Source of the DNA: Volvox africanus
Lineage: Eukaryota; Chlorophyta; Chlorophyceae; Chlamydomonadales; Volvocaceae
NCBI GenBank assembly: GCA_030268105.1
Contig: BSDZ01000027.1
Location: 1,138,501-1,202,500 of the forward strand
Reading direction: 5' to 3'
Length of the DNA: 64,000 nucleotides
Positions 44,218-56,500 of this stretch are shown in pieces. The notes below the pieces were generated by a model that was not told the DNA's origin, searched no databases, and saw only the letters and a program-made list of their open reading frames with translations. Both the position numbers and the translations under genes were made by a program. The first letter of the stretch is position 1. Every line of letters starts with the position of its first letter.

Positions 44218-46294
44218 ATTGGTCGTCACTAAAAAGAGAGTTGCTTATGCAGAGGTTTATGGGACTAATACTGACGAAACGGGGAATCAAGCTATTAGTA
44301 ATACTTCAGTGAAAACTGGCATGCGCTGTGCGCCAATCAAATATGGATACTGGCCCTGTTAACATAGTTTCGTCAAATTCCATATCTCAATCTTTCGCAA
44401 TCCAAGCCTTGGGAGAATGACCTGCACGCGATGCAGTGATCGCTCATCACGGCATTCTTCCCGGTTTCATTCTTACACTATGACACGGCATGATCAGGTA
44501 ACATTTTAAAGTTTTCACCAGTCGATAATTAACTCATTATAAATAGAGGGTGCCAATGACATGACTGAGGTAGCCTGACCCTGGACGCGGGCAGGGCCTT
44601 AACTTTTTACTCGGACTAAAGCATGCTTGAAGGTCTGATCCGTATCTTCAACCTCCCCTAGCCAAAAGACAACATTGGTCCACAACACCGAACCAGAGCT
44701 GCACAAGCTTTCACGCGTTCCTTCCAAGAAGACAGAAAGGACTGCAACAAACGAATAACCGCTAGGATCCTTGTTCAGCCCCGCCAAAACACAAGCATGA
44801 TCTCCACCACCCGGCAAGCTCAGCCTGGGCCAACGTTCTCCACATTCTTGACACCTGAGCAATAACGTTCTATCTCAAACCGCAGCTAGACCGTTACTCC
44901 TTGGCATGTCACACACTTGAGGCGCAGCCTATTTGCCAACACGGTAACAAAAATCCATGGGACGCAATGAATTCAAAAACTTCAAGATAGGGATCTCACA
45001 ACCGGAGACGTACTTGATCCTCCTGCAATACCGAAATAGACCTGCATAGCGCTGGGTGCTGGTGATAACTGCACATGCAAGCCATATGTAACATCTACGG
45101 CTTCAGCATTATGGAGTTATTCCCCTTCATAAAGCAATCCGGGTGGTGGTTACCGGCATAGGAAGCGGAAAAGTGAAGCGGCCATGAAATGGCAGCGGAT
45201 GACAACGTGCATGCTAAATCAAAATGACGAAACCAGCTGACGCGATCTAGAAGGGGGACACAATTGAGGCAAGCGAACCCGTCGGCAGCCGGCGTGTATG
45301 GTCGGGCGGGTATGACAGAAGTACTTGACGTGGCATAAGTAGGTCAACTAATTCTACCACGAGGCAAGGGCCTTCTCGCGCGCAGCAACACAAATAAACC
45401 GGTAAAGCATAGGTATCATGTAAGGTCTTACGCGATATGCATGCCTTATTTCCTCGATTGAAAGATTTGACTTTGGAACAACGCACCGAGCAAGCTCCCC
45501 AACCAGGCGTGGAGATATCACAAAAAAATGAGAGCGAATTAGGGCACCACAGCTGGCGCCCAGGCCTATTGTTATATAGATTTCTATTCCCGTTAGCGTC
45601 TGGAGCAACAAAGTTCAACGGCACCATTGCTAAGGGCTTAAGGTAAGGGTTTATGAGTTTTCATCTGCAACAGCAGAAACTGGCTCAGCAGAAACAGAAT
45701 GCACACCGCCACAGTAGCAGCTGCATGCCGTTCATCGGCTGCATTCACCTACCTACGTGACACACAGTACTTCTACAGGACTCTCGCTGCGCACAGACGT
45801 GCCTACAGAAAAACGCTTAGCGCGACGCACAAATGCTAGCTTAGCGCCACCACATCACATTCCTGCAGAGCAGATCTCCGATGAGCATAATATCGCCATT
45901 TCCAATTCCGACTCCATGTGTAGTTACTGTTCGCGTACGAGCCCGTACTGACGAGCCCTTGTTTGCCCGATACTCAGCCGGCGGCCAGTATAACTCAATC
46001 CCCGTATCACTGCGGACACCCGTTCGGCCAGCACCTGAAAACGGACCTGTACCAGAGGCTTTGAATAGCTTTATGTACTCTTGAAAACCTATTCTTGCTT
46101 CCTGCGGCCGCTGTGTCCCAGGCGGCATTTTGCATGTTACCAATCGAGCCATTGTGGACGTCATGGACGTAGGAGTCAGGACCAATGCGCGCGCTCAAGC
46201 TTGTGGTACTGAACTTGTGGATTTGTGGGAATCAGCTTGTGTGGGATAACAAGGCAAGGACAGATGTCAAGACTCCAAGAAAGGGCGCCTTGCC
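44218..46294. other. Intergenic, between the CoA kinase and the GAF-PAS kinase
   Basis: It holds the 3' flank of the GAF-PAS kinase and the 5' flank of the dephospho-CoA kinase. Open frames of 60-126 codons occur on the minus strand (for example 45841-46185), but none shows a recognisable domain or a convincing splice chain. Confidence 0.55.
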
Positions 46295-49200
46295 CTAAGC
46301 CATGCCCTTCCGAATGGACTCCAGCTTCGCCAGCACGGTCTCAATCGGCGGTCGGTGGTTGGGGTCCGGCTCCATGCAGGCCAACGCCAGCTCCTCATAA
46401 GCAGGCGGACAGCCAGCCGGGAAGCGAAGGCGGGCACCCTGCGGACCGCAGCAAGCGAATGCGGAGGCCGCACCCATCAACCAACAATACGGATTCGCCC
46501 GCCCTCACCCACCCGCCTTGCGCCTGTACACACGTTTCAGCAAGCTTCCAGAGCCCGGGCGTTCTTTGAACTTTATTTACGCGCTAGCATTTGAGCTGCA
46601 GTCCATGCCCAATAGCACGTTAACGGCTTGCATCCGACGTTTTTCACGCATTTCTAGTTATTACACCCTCGCATCATTTTGCGTTCTCATATAGCGCCCT
46701 GGCACCAGCGCCCCTGCGTTATCAACCCACCTGCGTTACGACCATGACGATAATCTGGCCGTGGCGAAGTCCCGCCCAGGGACGCGAGCTGGTATACAAC
46801 TGCCACAGCAGCACGCCCATGGAGAACACGTCCGTCGCCTTGCTAATGACGCCGTCGCGGAGCGTCTCCGCTGGCATGTGGGTCAGCTACATTTCAGGGA
46901 GGGAATCCAAGCATGATGCCACGGACCGCCGCCGACGAGCATAACTGGTGTCAATACGACAATCAGTTACTCGTGCGACTGAAGGGCGAGTTCAGCGCCT
47001 ATATCACAGGATATTTGACGTCTTTTAACGAAGGAATGTCCGAGTTCAGCTAACTAAACGACCCTTGGCTGAGATATATAAACGACACACACCTGTGGGT
47101 TCTCTGTGCTCAGATTCTGTTGCTTCCTCACCTCCCAAATGTCGTCCAATCTTGTAGTCCATACTATCGTTACTAACTGCAGAAGCCAAAATTCCCCCTT
47201 GCCGTCGACGGTAACGCCGTCAATCATTGGGTTGCGTGTGGCAGCGTCAAGGCCAACGACAGCGCACTCACCGTTCCATAGGTTCGTGTTTGGATTTTCG
47301 TCCGGATATCCAGGTGGCGCGCCAGCCCGAAGTCCGCAATCTGCAACGCGTGAGCAGTCACAAGTTGGCTCATTCAGGGTTCAGTGTTTTGGCGCCCTGC
47401 AAACGGCATCTGCAGTTCGCTGGGGATATAAGCCAAAATATGTAGGCAAATTGCACGAGCATTGTTGAGTCCAAGGTTGCTACTATAGGATGTTAGGTTT
47501 TATAGCTTAACTTTGCAAGAAACCCGCCTCCAAAACACCTTTGCACAATGCCGCACCTTTGCGACGAAGTTCCGGCCGCCGACGGACGCAGTGGCGCCCG
47601 AGGTGCAGAGCATCACGTTCCAAGCCGACATGTCGCCGTGCACGATGTCCTTGGAGTGCAGGAAGCTGAGAGCCGAGGCCAGCTCCAGTGCCGTCGCCAA
47701 CACAGCATCCATGCGCGGGCCGCTAGCCTCCATGGCTGGGGATATGCGGAGCCAGCCACGGTCGATAGCATCCTGCACAAATGTGCACACACACGCAGAA
47801 ACGACCCCGTTTCCGGTGGCGTTACCAATAGCTCGATATATAAAAATCCTCCCAAGGACCATAAAACCGCACAGGGCACGTCGACTTTCATTTATGCCTC
47901 TTTTAACAGCTCCAAGCCATCATGGGCACATGCGTCTTTGTACTTAAATCGCCTATTTGCTGCTGGTTTGCCCTTTCCCTACGCAGTTAACCGGAGGGTT
48001 ACGTATAAGAGCCGGTAGCCTACGGAAATGAAGCCACCTGGATGTACACCTCACGTCGTCAGGACTCCTCACCTGAAGGCATCCACGATCGCAATACTCC
48101 ATAATTAGCCACGTCTGGTGGCGGATCAAAACTTCATCATGTGTCCACTTCTCGCTGGCGCCAGAAGGACCGCTATTTCCTGGCAAGCCCGTCACGCCGC
48201 CGGGGCCGCCAGCCTGCTGGCTGCCAGGCGGCAGCAGGAAGGGACTCATGTTACTGTCACGTCCCGCGTCAAAATTATCGTACGCCTCGCTGTCATCTGT
48301 GCTGCCGTCCGCGATGGCAGCACCATCACCGGTAGCGACAGTCTCTGTGGTGACATCAGGCCCGACACTTTGGCGCGTTAGCGAGGAACGGTGATGGCCT
48401 GCCTGCCTATTGTCCAGGTTGATAATGCCCCAACCAGCCTGGCTCTGCGACTGTGATGTACCTGACTGCAAGCCAGGGGACACACCCTGGGCCGCATCAG
48501 AGGCGTCTGCCACCAACGCCATGGCTTGCGCGCCGTCTGCAACCCGCGCCATGCCATCTGCAGCGCTGCTGGCTCCATTAAGCCGTGACATGCACCGGTC
48601 AGACACGCGCCTACTGAGACTGCCCTGCAGCCAGCCGCTGTTAGATGCATCTCCGGAGCTAGTTCCAGCAACCAGATCAGCACCATCGCCCCGGCGCTTC
48701 TGCAAAATGCACGGCGCCCCGCCGCTGACGCAGCCAGCAACGCTGCCCGTGCCGCTGCTTGCATTCTCTATCGCGCGGGAAACACGCGCAGTATCATCAC
48801 TAAAGGTCGCTGTGCTTCCCTCCTGACCCGTGGGACCGGTGCGGCGAAACGCGTTGATTGCGGGAACCACGCTCCCAGAGGCTGCGTGGGATGTGCCCCC
48901 CGGGCCAATAATCCGGCAAGCACAGCGTAGCGTGGAAACAATGTGCGGGTGGCGGAGCTCCTTGCTGAGGATTGCCTCAATAGGCGGCGCAATGGACTCT
49001 ACTCCTGGCGGCAGCTCTTCGTCGATGATCTGAAACAAGACACGAACGGCATCGTGTGTAATGCGAAGCCGTGAATGCCTTGAACCTTGTGAGCTTTACC
49101 GAGCTTCTCCTCAATCGTGCAGTTTCTGTAAATGCACACTCATGCAAACCTCAAACCTTATCCTGAATCTTATCACTTCTCGCACGCCTCTTTCCTTTCA

Positions 49201-52200
49201 AACCCACTCCTCATCCTTTCAATGGCCAGCACGACGGGCAGATGCCACAAACCGAGAACTATGTGGAAAGAAATTACGTTAAGCTACTGCTGGCGGCCGA
49301 CGTCTTGAATGCAGGTACACATGGCTAAGTTGGGGAACCTTTATGAGGAATGGTAAGCGCTCATCAACCTTTCTGCGTTGGGCCCATTGCTTACCTTGAC
49401 TGCGACAGCTGAGCCGTACCAAGTGCCATAGTAGACGCTGCCGTACGCGCCCTTGCCCAGCAAGTGCCCCATGCTAAGGCCCGTAATGCTCTCTGGTGGC
49501 TGCGACAGCTCCTTGTCGTAGCTGTAGTTCGACGTTACAGAGGAATACGCCGTCGCTAATCCCGCAGAAGCGTTGGCGGCCTTCAGATCGGCAGCCGCTT
49601 TTGCTTCTGCGGCTGCCTTTGCTGCGGCTCTCTCCGCCTCTATTTTTGCTGCATCCTGTAGGACGCGTAGTACGCGCAAGTCGCGGAAAAAACGTTTGCA
49701 TCAGGCTCCTGACTTGCAACGTATCAGAATGGCAGTATAATCCTTCAAGAACCATCTGGCTCACAAAGAAACTTTCACCAAGATAACACCTACAACCACA
49801 TCATAGCCCACGACAGCGTTACGCAACGCACAAAATCGTCCTAGAACCTTTATTATGTTTTGCAGGTTCACCCCTGCCCCCTTCTAGTTTTCCGGCCCAC
49901 ACCTGAAGGAGCATGAAGTACAGCTTATCTGGGCGGCCCTGCTGCGCACGTGTTTCCATTTCGCTGCTGCTAGTAGAGGCCCCTTCGTCCGTGCGGTCCT
50001 CCTGAGCTTTCTTTGCCACAGGAATAAATGAAGGCACGCCAATGGAGATGGTACCCTCATCTAAATCCTCGCGGGATGCGGGCCTGGAGGGAAGCGAACG
50101 CAGCCACAACACAACTAACAGCTAATGCCTCATCACATTACCCTTAAGTTTTTTCACAGAGCAAGTGGACCTACCCCATACAGCATTGAAAAGCGGGACA
50201 GCTCACCCAACATCCTTGTAGTGCATCGAACAGCGGCGCTGTGCGCCATCACTACTTGATGTGAGGGTTACGTAGCTGCATCGTTTATATTCAATTCGAG
50301 CCGGAACACCAGCAGGGTACCGGTAAGCGCAAGCCCGGACCTCACCACCCTTTATCGAAAAGCAATCGGTATAAGTTACAGAACGTGACGCACCGGAACG
50401 TGAGGATGAAACGCTGCCCGCCCACCGTTGACTGTTCCGTGTGGCCAGCTTTCCCATCCAGCTCTTCCACCACCACACGGGAAAGCCGCGCAGTGACTTG
50501 AAACTCCTCCCCTTTGTCCGCCGCTACCTGATGCTCATCAGTTGGCAACATGGTGCCGTTCTTTTCCACGAACAGTCTCGACAAGAAGCTACCCTGTAAT
50601 GAATCGCGGTCGATGCCTGCACGGCCATAACACCAGCCCAGCCACCTCTTATGATAAAAAACACGGTCTTACAGCATGTATCTTACATCAAAACGCATGC
50701 TGCATAACAGAGGGAATCCTTCACCGGCATCTCTGCCGGGTGCTCAGATCGTGCAGGGGACGCAAAAAGTGCACACCTAACGTGCGTCATGTAAGATTTA
50801 ATGCCCTTAGCTCCAACAGCATTTTTGGCTACGTATCGCAAAGGTTTACGGTAACCTACACGGAGCGGGCCGCGTAATAGTACGTCCCTCTTTACCAGAG
50901 TAGGTACATCCCATATCCCACCGAGGTCAATTCAGTGTCCCTTGCTCACCAAGAGCTTTGCAGCACGGGTTGTTAACGAAGAGAATGCGCCACCCTGGGG
51001 TGCCCGTGTCCAGGAGTACCACGCAGTGATCAAAGCAGTCAAGCGTACGGCGCAGGTTGCCATACGCCGCCGCCAAGCTGTTGTTGTCATGTGCGCGCAG
51101 CTGTGACACGAGTGCACAGGGAGGCAAGCGCAACATGGAGTGCCCATGAATGTCAAAGCCAATACATCACAACACGCCAGACAAACACCGTGTACCCATG
51201 ACTGGCGTCACACACTCTATCACTGGGCCCGACCCAAATGGGGAATGCTGGGACGAGAGTTCAATCTTCAGGTACCAGGGTGCTGTGTTCGGTTCGGTTG
51301 TCCCAAGCTTTTTCTTTGTGTCTAAACATGCTATTGCATTTGACAGCAGCACGGCCTTTTCCTTCCCAAGGAGCTTTTTAACTCTTTTTGTTGAGCGCTT
51401 TCTCCGTTACCTGTAATGCAATATCCTTCTCCAGGTGCCTGACGACAAGCTCCGCCAGGTTGTTGAGGACGACGCAACGTGATGAGTCAAACTCCCGGGG
51501 CTTCGTGTCCGCAAAGCACCTACACCGCATGTCACTTAATTTCGGTGTAAACGACCGAGAGCGCTGGGGGAAGACAGTTGCGATGATCTGCCATAGCAAC
51601 CATAGCAAGCCATAACGTTTTGCTTGTAAGCAGCCCTCTCACTTACAGGGTCCCGATGCGATGGCCATTGGAAGCAAGCAGAGGCGTGCCGCAATAGAAC
51701 CGTACTCCTGGACCGCTCTTCACCATGGCGTTGTTGCAGAACCTGCGCATCCATCAGCGCGGATTGCCCAGAAGCCCCCATGGCGCAGACTGGCCAGCAA
51801 TCATGGACAAGCACTCGTTCACCATCGCATGTGGTCTATTTTGCGAGGCGCGCTCAGCTGCGCTCTATGAATGCCTATTTACCCCGGAGGCCCTGCCAGC
51901 GAACCAGGGACAATCCTAAAGTGCTTACCCCGCCCGGAACTCCGCGCACGGCTGCCTACCTTGCGTCCTTGAGGGCATCCGGAATTACCATAATTTGATC
52001 ATTTTTTGAGGCCATGGTCCAGCCGCAGAAGGACCAGCGCCAAGGAAAGTCCCCCCGCTGGAACGCTCCCTCCGCGTCACGAATGAAGATGCGCCGGTCG
52101 TCGAAAAGCGCTACCAGTGCTGCTGGCGCGTCGAAGATAGACTGCACGAGTTTGAGAATTGAAGCTATCTCCGGGTCGGGCGGCGCGTCAATAGCCTCAG

Positions 52201-52813
52201 CGTCCATCCTAACGCTCCCTGCCGACTTCAAGGCGTTGATAGTGCGCAGACGCATATCATCGCATGGCGGTGGCGGTGGCCCACACACGTGAAACTGTCG
52301 TCGGCGCGCACGGGCCGTTACGGTCCGGGCATGCAGAAGATTGCGAAAACCGAGCGGCAGAAGTCGCTTTGTCAGACTTGTACGAGGTCAGTTTTGGTAA
52401 TAAGGTTTCACTTCTACATCCTAAAACAGTTGTACGCAGCTCCCTAATTCGTGCTCGCACCTGGTAGGGCAAACCTTGCTGTGGGGCTAGCTCAGGAGCC
52501 ACCTCCATTGGGTCCGAAGTAACAAACGTCCCATTTCCGTTTGAAAACCTCTGCGCGAGGCTGCTGTCCGGTGGACGGCTTTCACCCTTTGCCGAGATGC
52601 CGTCCGCCAGTGCCACCTAGAAATGAAGTGGCATATACAGCCCTTTAATAAATTATTCAAACAAATTTGCGGGCATGATTGCCACACCTCCAAAATGACA
52701 AAGACAATTGTGAACCCAACCCCGTCAGCCCTCACCTCTGCCTTGTGGTCCCCCGACAGCTCATACTTGTCGTTGGCAGCATGGCAACAAGGCAGCGATG
52801 CCTGGTTACCCAT
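46295..52813 (-). CDS. GAF-PAS-protein kinase, putative membrane-anchored sensor kinase, about 1038 aa
   Basis: Minus-strand exons: 52736-52813, 52461-52616, 51960-52294, 51647-51742, 51411-51519, 50950-51100, (50725-50732), 50394-50593, 49903-50083, 49395-49655, 48073-49029, 47557-47772, 47272-47340, 46731-46886 and 46295-46438. The start MGNQASLPCC fits N-myristoylation with adjacent palmitoylation cysteines. A GAF domain covers about residues 95-258 and a PAS domain about 265-420 (GWRILFVNN, then the LTFRPASREDLDEG end). An Ala/Lys/Glu coil follows, then the kinase: LLGKGAYGSVYYG, the VAVK lysine (525), LSKELRHPHIV, HGDMSAWN (Asp891, Asn896), ADFGLARH (Asp919) and CMEPDPNHRPP. Between helix C and the hinge (IMEYCDRGCLQ) is a Ser/Gly-rich insert of about 230 residues. 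HGD in place of HRD is common in algal kinases of this class. The ligand sensed is unknown. The exon in parentheses is inferred only from reading frame. Confidence 0.9.
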
Positions 52814-53555
52814 CCTTCCGCCGGTTACCTAACCAATACTTCTCCGCCTCCCAGTTGTTCAAAATAGCGCCATAGGATAACCGATGCAGGCTGCTGAGGG
52901 TCTACTTTAAAACTATTGGAATGGCTGCGTCTGGTATGGATGATGATAAGGTGCTGAGAAGGCACCTTTAAGTAGTATTCACGTTGGCAGACCAAGCTGC
53001 TGCAAAAAGGATGCGTTTCTGCATGTTTTGAAAGTAAATACAGATATTCATGTTCCTGTGGAGTGAGTACCTGAAGGGAAAGGAAATAATCCTATGCGAT
53101 ACGGCATAGTTGTGAGTAATTAATTTGCATACGAAGCTTTACGTAGATTTTTGGAATTGCAAAAATCGCAACTATCAACATTATGGGCAACGAGCCTGGT
53201 GTTTTCCGCAGCCGCACTCCCAATACTGTACGGTAATACTTTCGATTTAGCCGTACTAACCGTCTCAAAGCACTTAACTGGGCCAAATGCCCAACCTCGA
53301 GTATGGCTTCAACACCTGTATGCCTTGGTTCAATTAGATGAGGGGATGCCAATCCAAGTTTGATGGCCCGCACTTGACACATACAATACTCCTGCACCAG
53401 CCGAAACTATTCACCAAAATTTGGCTTAATAAAAGTAGCGGAAACAACATCATTTCTTTGCACGCAATCACCAATAAGAATATCCGAATGAGTGACCAAA
53501 TGCGTGGTTGACTACCCAACATTGACCCACTCGCGTGACCGAGTATAAGAGAGAT
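52814..53555. promoter_or_regulatory. Shared divergent 5' region of the GAF-PAS kinase and PH/PLAT gene
   Basis: The two start codons are 742 bases apart and face away from each other, so both promoters and 5' UTRs must lie here unless there are upstream non-coding exons. I recognise no specific TATA box or other element. Confidence 0.4.
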
Positions 53556-56500
53556 ATGGATTTTGATGACGTTGACTTTGATAATCGTCAACCTTTGGGC
53601 CTCGGCCTGGGAGCGGAAGCTCTGGAGGAACGTGCCGCTGTGCCACTAGCACCCAGCCAGCAGCCATCGTTAGACGGCCAGCAAGCTCTGGTTGACCCAC
53701 CTTCCAGAGTTGCTTCAACTGGAAGTATCGGCATCCATGATGGTGCTCTGCATGCTGACCCATTTGAGTCAGCCCGGCTGCTGCCGGTCGCGGAGCCGTC
53801 CGGGTTGCTGCGGCAGCCGAGCGTCATTGCCAGGTAGGGCCTGAGCTGGAAATCTACTGAAACAGCCACCGGCGTTCATGCAAGCTGAAATGCTTTATTA
53901 ATGCTTTTGCGAAGGTCTACGTTAGAACCAGCTGAATTCGGATTATTAGTGGACGCTGCACAAGTGGGCAGTAGCCCATCGAGGTAAGACAGACTGCAGC
54001 GACTATTTAAGAAACACGGTGGCGACGGCGTGGTAGTATATATTGCAGTATGCTCGAGACCAAATCAATTGGCCCCTCTCACACATCGCAGGCCAACGTC
54101 AGCCTCTGGACGGCCGCCATTGCCACCTGGCAAACCATCGCCTCTCGGTATGCAAGCTTACCCCTCGCGGTCACCATCCCTGCGCCGCCAATCCAGCGAA
54201 ACCGGCAACCGAAAAATGGGCCGAGGGGAACTCACCTTTCAGATGAGCCCAGGCCAGGATAACACGAGGTGCTAAGTGCCGATTTCTAATTCAATGTGAT
54301 AATACACGAGGTGCTAAGTGCCCATTCCTAACACAATTCTAATTCATTCCTAACCTTTTCGTTGAGTTCGGGGACCAAAGTTGTCGACGTTGTCCAAAGA
54401 CAGGGCAGATCGTCACAAGTTCAAACTTCCTAAGGCGACGTATTGACTTCGCGTCTGCATTGCAGGTCATACGGGGAACAAGCGGGCACGCCAAAGCTAT
54501 CAAGAAGAACAGCTGAAGAAACGGCTAAAATCACAGGTTCTCCGGTGCCCCCGGGTGTAACGTTTTCGCCTGATTCAACCGCCTTCAGGCGTGTAACCAT
54601 AAGGTACCGTATCGTATAGGGGATGAAACGATTACTACATTGGTTTTAAAGATGAACGGAGTAGCTCTGCCAATTTTCAGACTTCATGTGCACCATCCGC
54701 ATTGGTACCAGTATATCATATGTTTAATACTTACGGTTTAATACTTAACATTCTCCACTCGACACCGTAATAGTCTTGCCTCTACCTACATAACGGTAGG
54801 GTGTAATCTGATCCCTTGCTCCCAATGCTGCTTTTCGCCACAGAGAAGAGAGGCATGGGCCCCCCGTGCGTGTTCTGGCGACGGGTGATGTATACGTGCA
54901 AGACACCCCCATGGACGGCCCCTTGCTCTCTAAGGACGAAGAAGACAACATGGCAAAAAGCTTCCGGTCAGGAATAGTGCATGCTGGCTACCTCCACAAG
55001 CTTGTGGGGAAAACACCACTAGACGTGCACTGGAAGAAATACTGGGTGAGTAATGCTAAACTGGGTCCGACACTTTATATTACTTATTGGCAAACCGTTA
55101 CACATCCGAAAACGTGCATACATACGGCGCAGGCTTTGGGTACTAACAACCGTGAGGTTCGCAATCCCCTGGAACAGAAGTTATCATAGGAAGCAAAACG
55201 TGCCGAGCGGCTACAAACCAACTGCACGTTACCGAACATTGGATGCGAAGTGATGAAGTAACCCCAGCGATGTCCGTATGAGCGGAGCCTCTGATGAGGC
55301 TGACATACAAAAAGCCTTTACTTCAGGCTGATACTTATGGGCTAGGATGCGATACTAAGTGCGTGGTCTGCAATTTAACCGAAAGGCGCTGTCGAAACGC
55401 GAAAGCCTCAACTGAATGTCCAACCACCAACTTCGGGACAACGACCGACACTAATCTAAGCCAGAGCCAAACTATCTGCACATCACTCATGCGTTAATAT
55501 GACATGCTCATTTACTTCTGGGCAGCGGCGTAGCGCTCAGCCACAACATCCCAGTTGATCAACTTCTCGATGAAGGTGGTAAGATAGTCTGGCCGCCGGT
55601 TCTGGACATCAATGTAGTAAGCATGCTCCCAAACATCCACGGTCAGGATAGGCGTCTTGCCCTCGACCACGGGAGTAACGGCGTTTGGCGTCTTGCTGAG
55701 GCTTAGCTGGCCCGACTTGTCGGCATTGAGCCAGGCCCAGCCCGAGCCGAATTGGGTCAAGCCCGCAGACTTGAACTCCTCCTTGAACTTCTCGAAGCTT
55801 CCAAAATCGCGAACAATTGCCTCGGCCAACTTGCCAGTCGGTGCACCACCACCATTCGGCTTCATACTCTCCCAGAAGAAAGTGTGGTTCCAGACCTGAG
55901 CAGCATTGTTAAAGACTGGCGTAGGGCTGCCACCATTCCAACTGGCTAGGACAACCTCCTCCAGGCTCTTGCCGTCCAATGGCGTCCCAGCGATTTGCTT
56001 GTTCATGTTGTCAACATAGGCGCGATGGTGCTTGCCCCAATGAAACTCTAGAGTCTGCTTGCTCATGTGCGGCTCCAGAGCATCCAGGGCGTATGGAGGG
56101 GCCTTAAGCTCTAGCGCGGCTTTGATGACCACGGCGCGGCGGCCCGTCATCGGGCGCACGCGACGCTGGCCTGCGATAAGGCTTGAAGCCTGGATCTTCA
56201 TCGATAGAGCCATATTGGTCTATTAGTGACAGGACCTACTTCACAATTAAATGCAAATATTGTTGTGTTGTGCCACGAGGATATTATGTGTGGTGTAAAG
56301 CATCGGTAAATGCCGGTACGGCGAAACCAACCATCGGAAAAGGTGGAGCGAGGCCACCTTCTAATAGAAAATCTCTTGAATAGATAATATGTGGCTTGTC
56401 CTGAGAACTGTTACATGTCGACTAGATCTCTGGAGATGACGTGCCTCCACCCGCCGTTAATCGTCCCGCCTTGCAGTTCTACGTGTCCGAGGATCGTTTG

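Noticed and set aside
45841..46185. Minus-strand 114-codon open frame in the gap between the two minus genes
   Set aside because: No recognisable domain, no clear splice partners and composition unlike nearby exons.
50203..50347. Minus-strand segment with KGGEVRACAYRYPAG and following residues, considered as part of the PAS domain
   Set aside because: Joining 50394 directly to 50083 restores the usual LTFRPASREDLDEG sequence in phase, so this stretch is intron.
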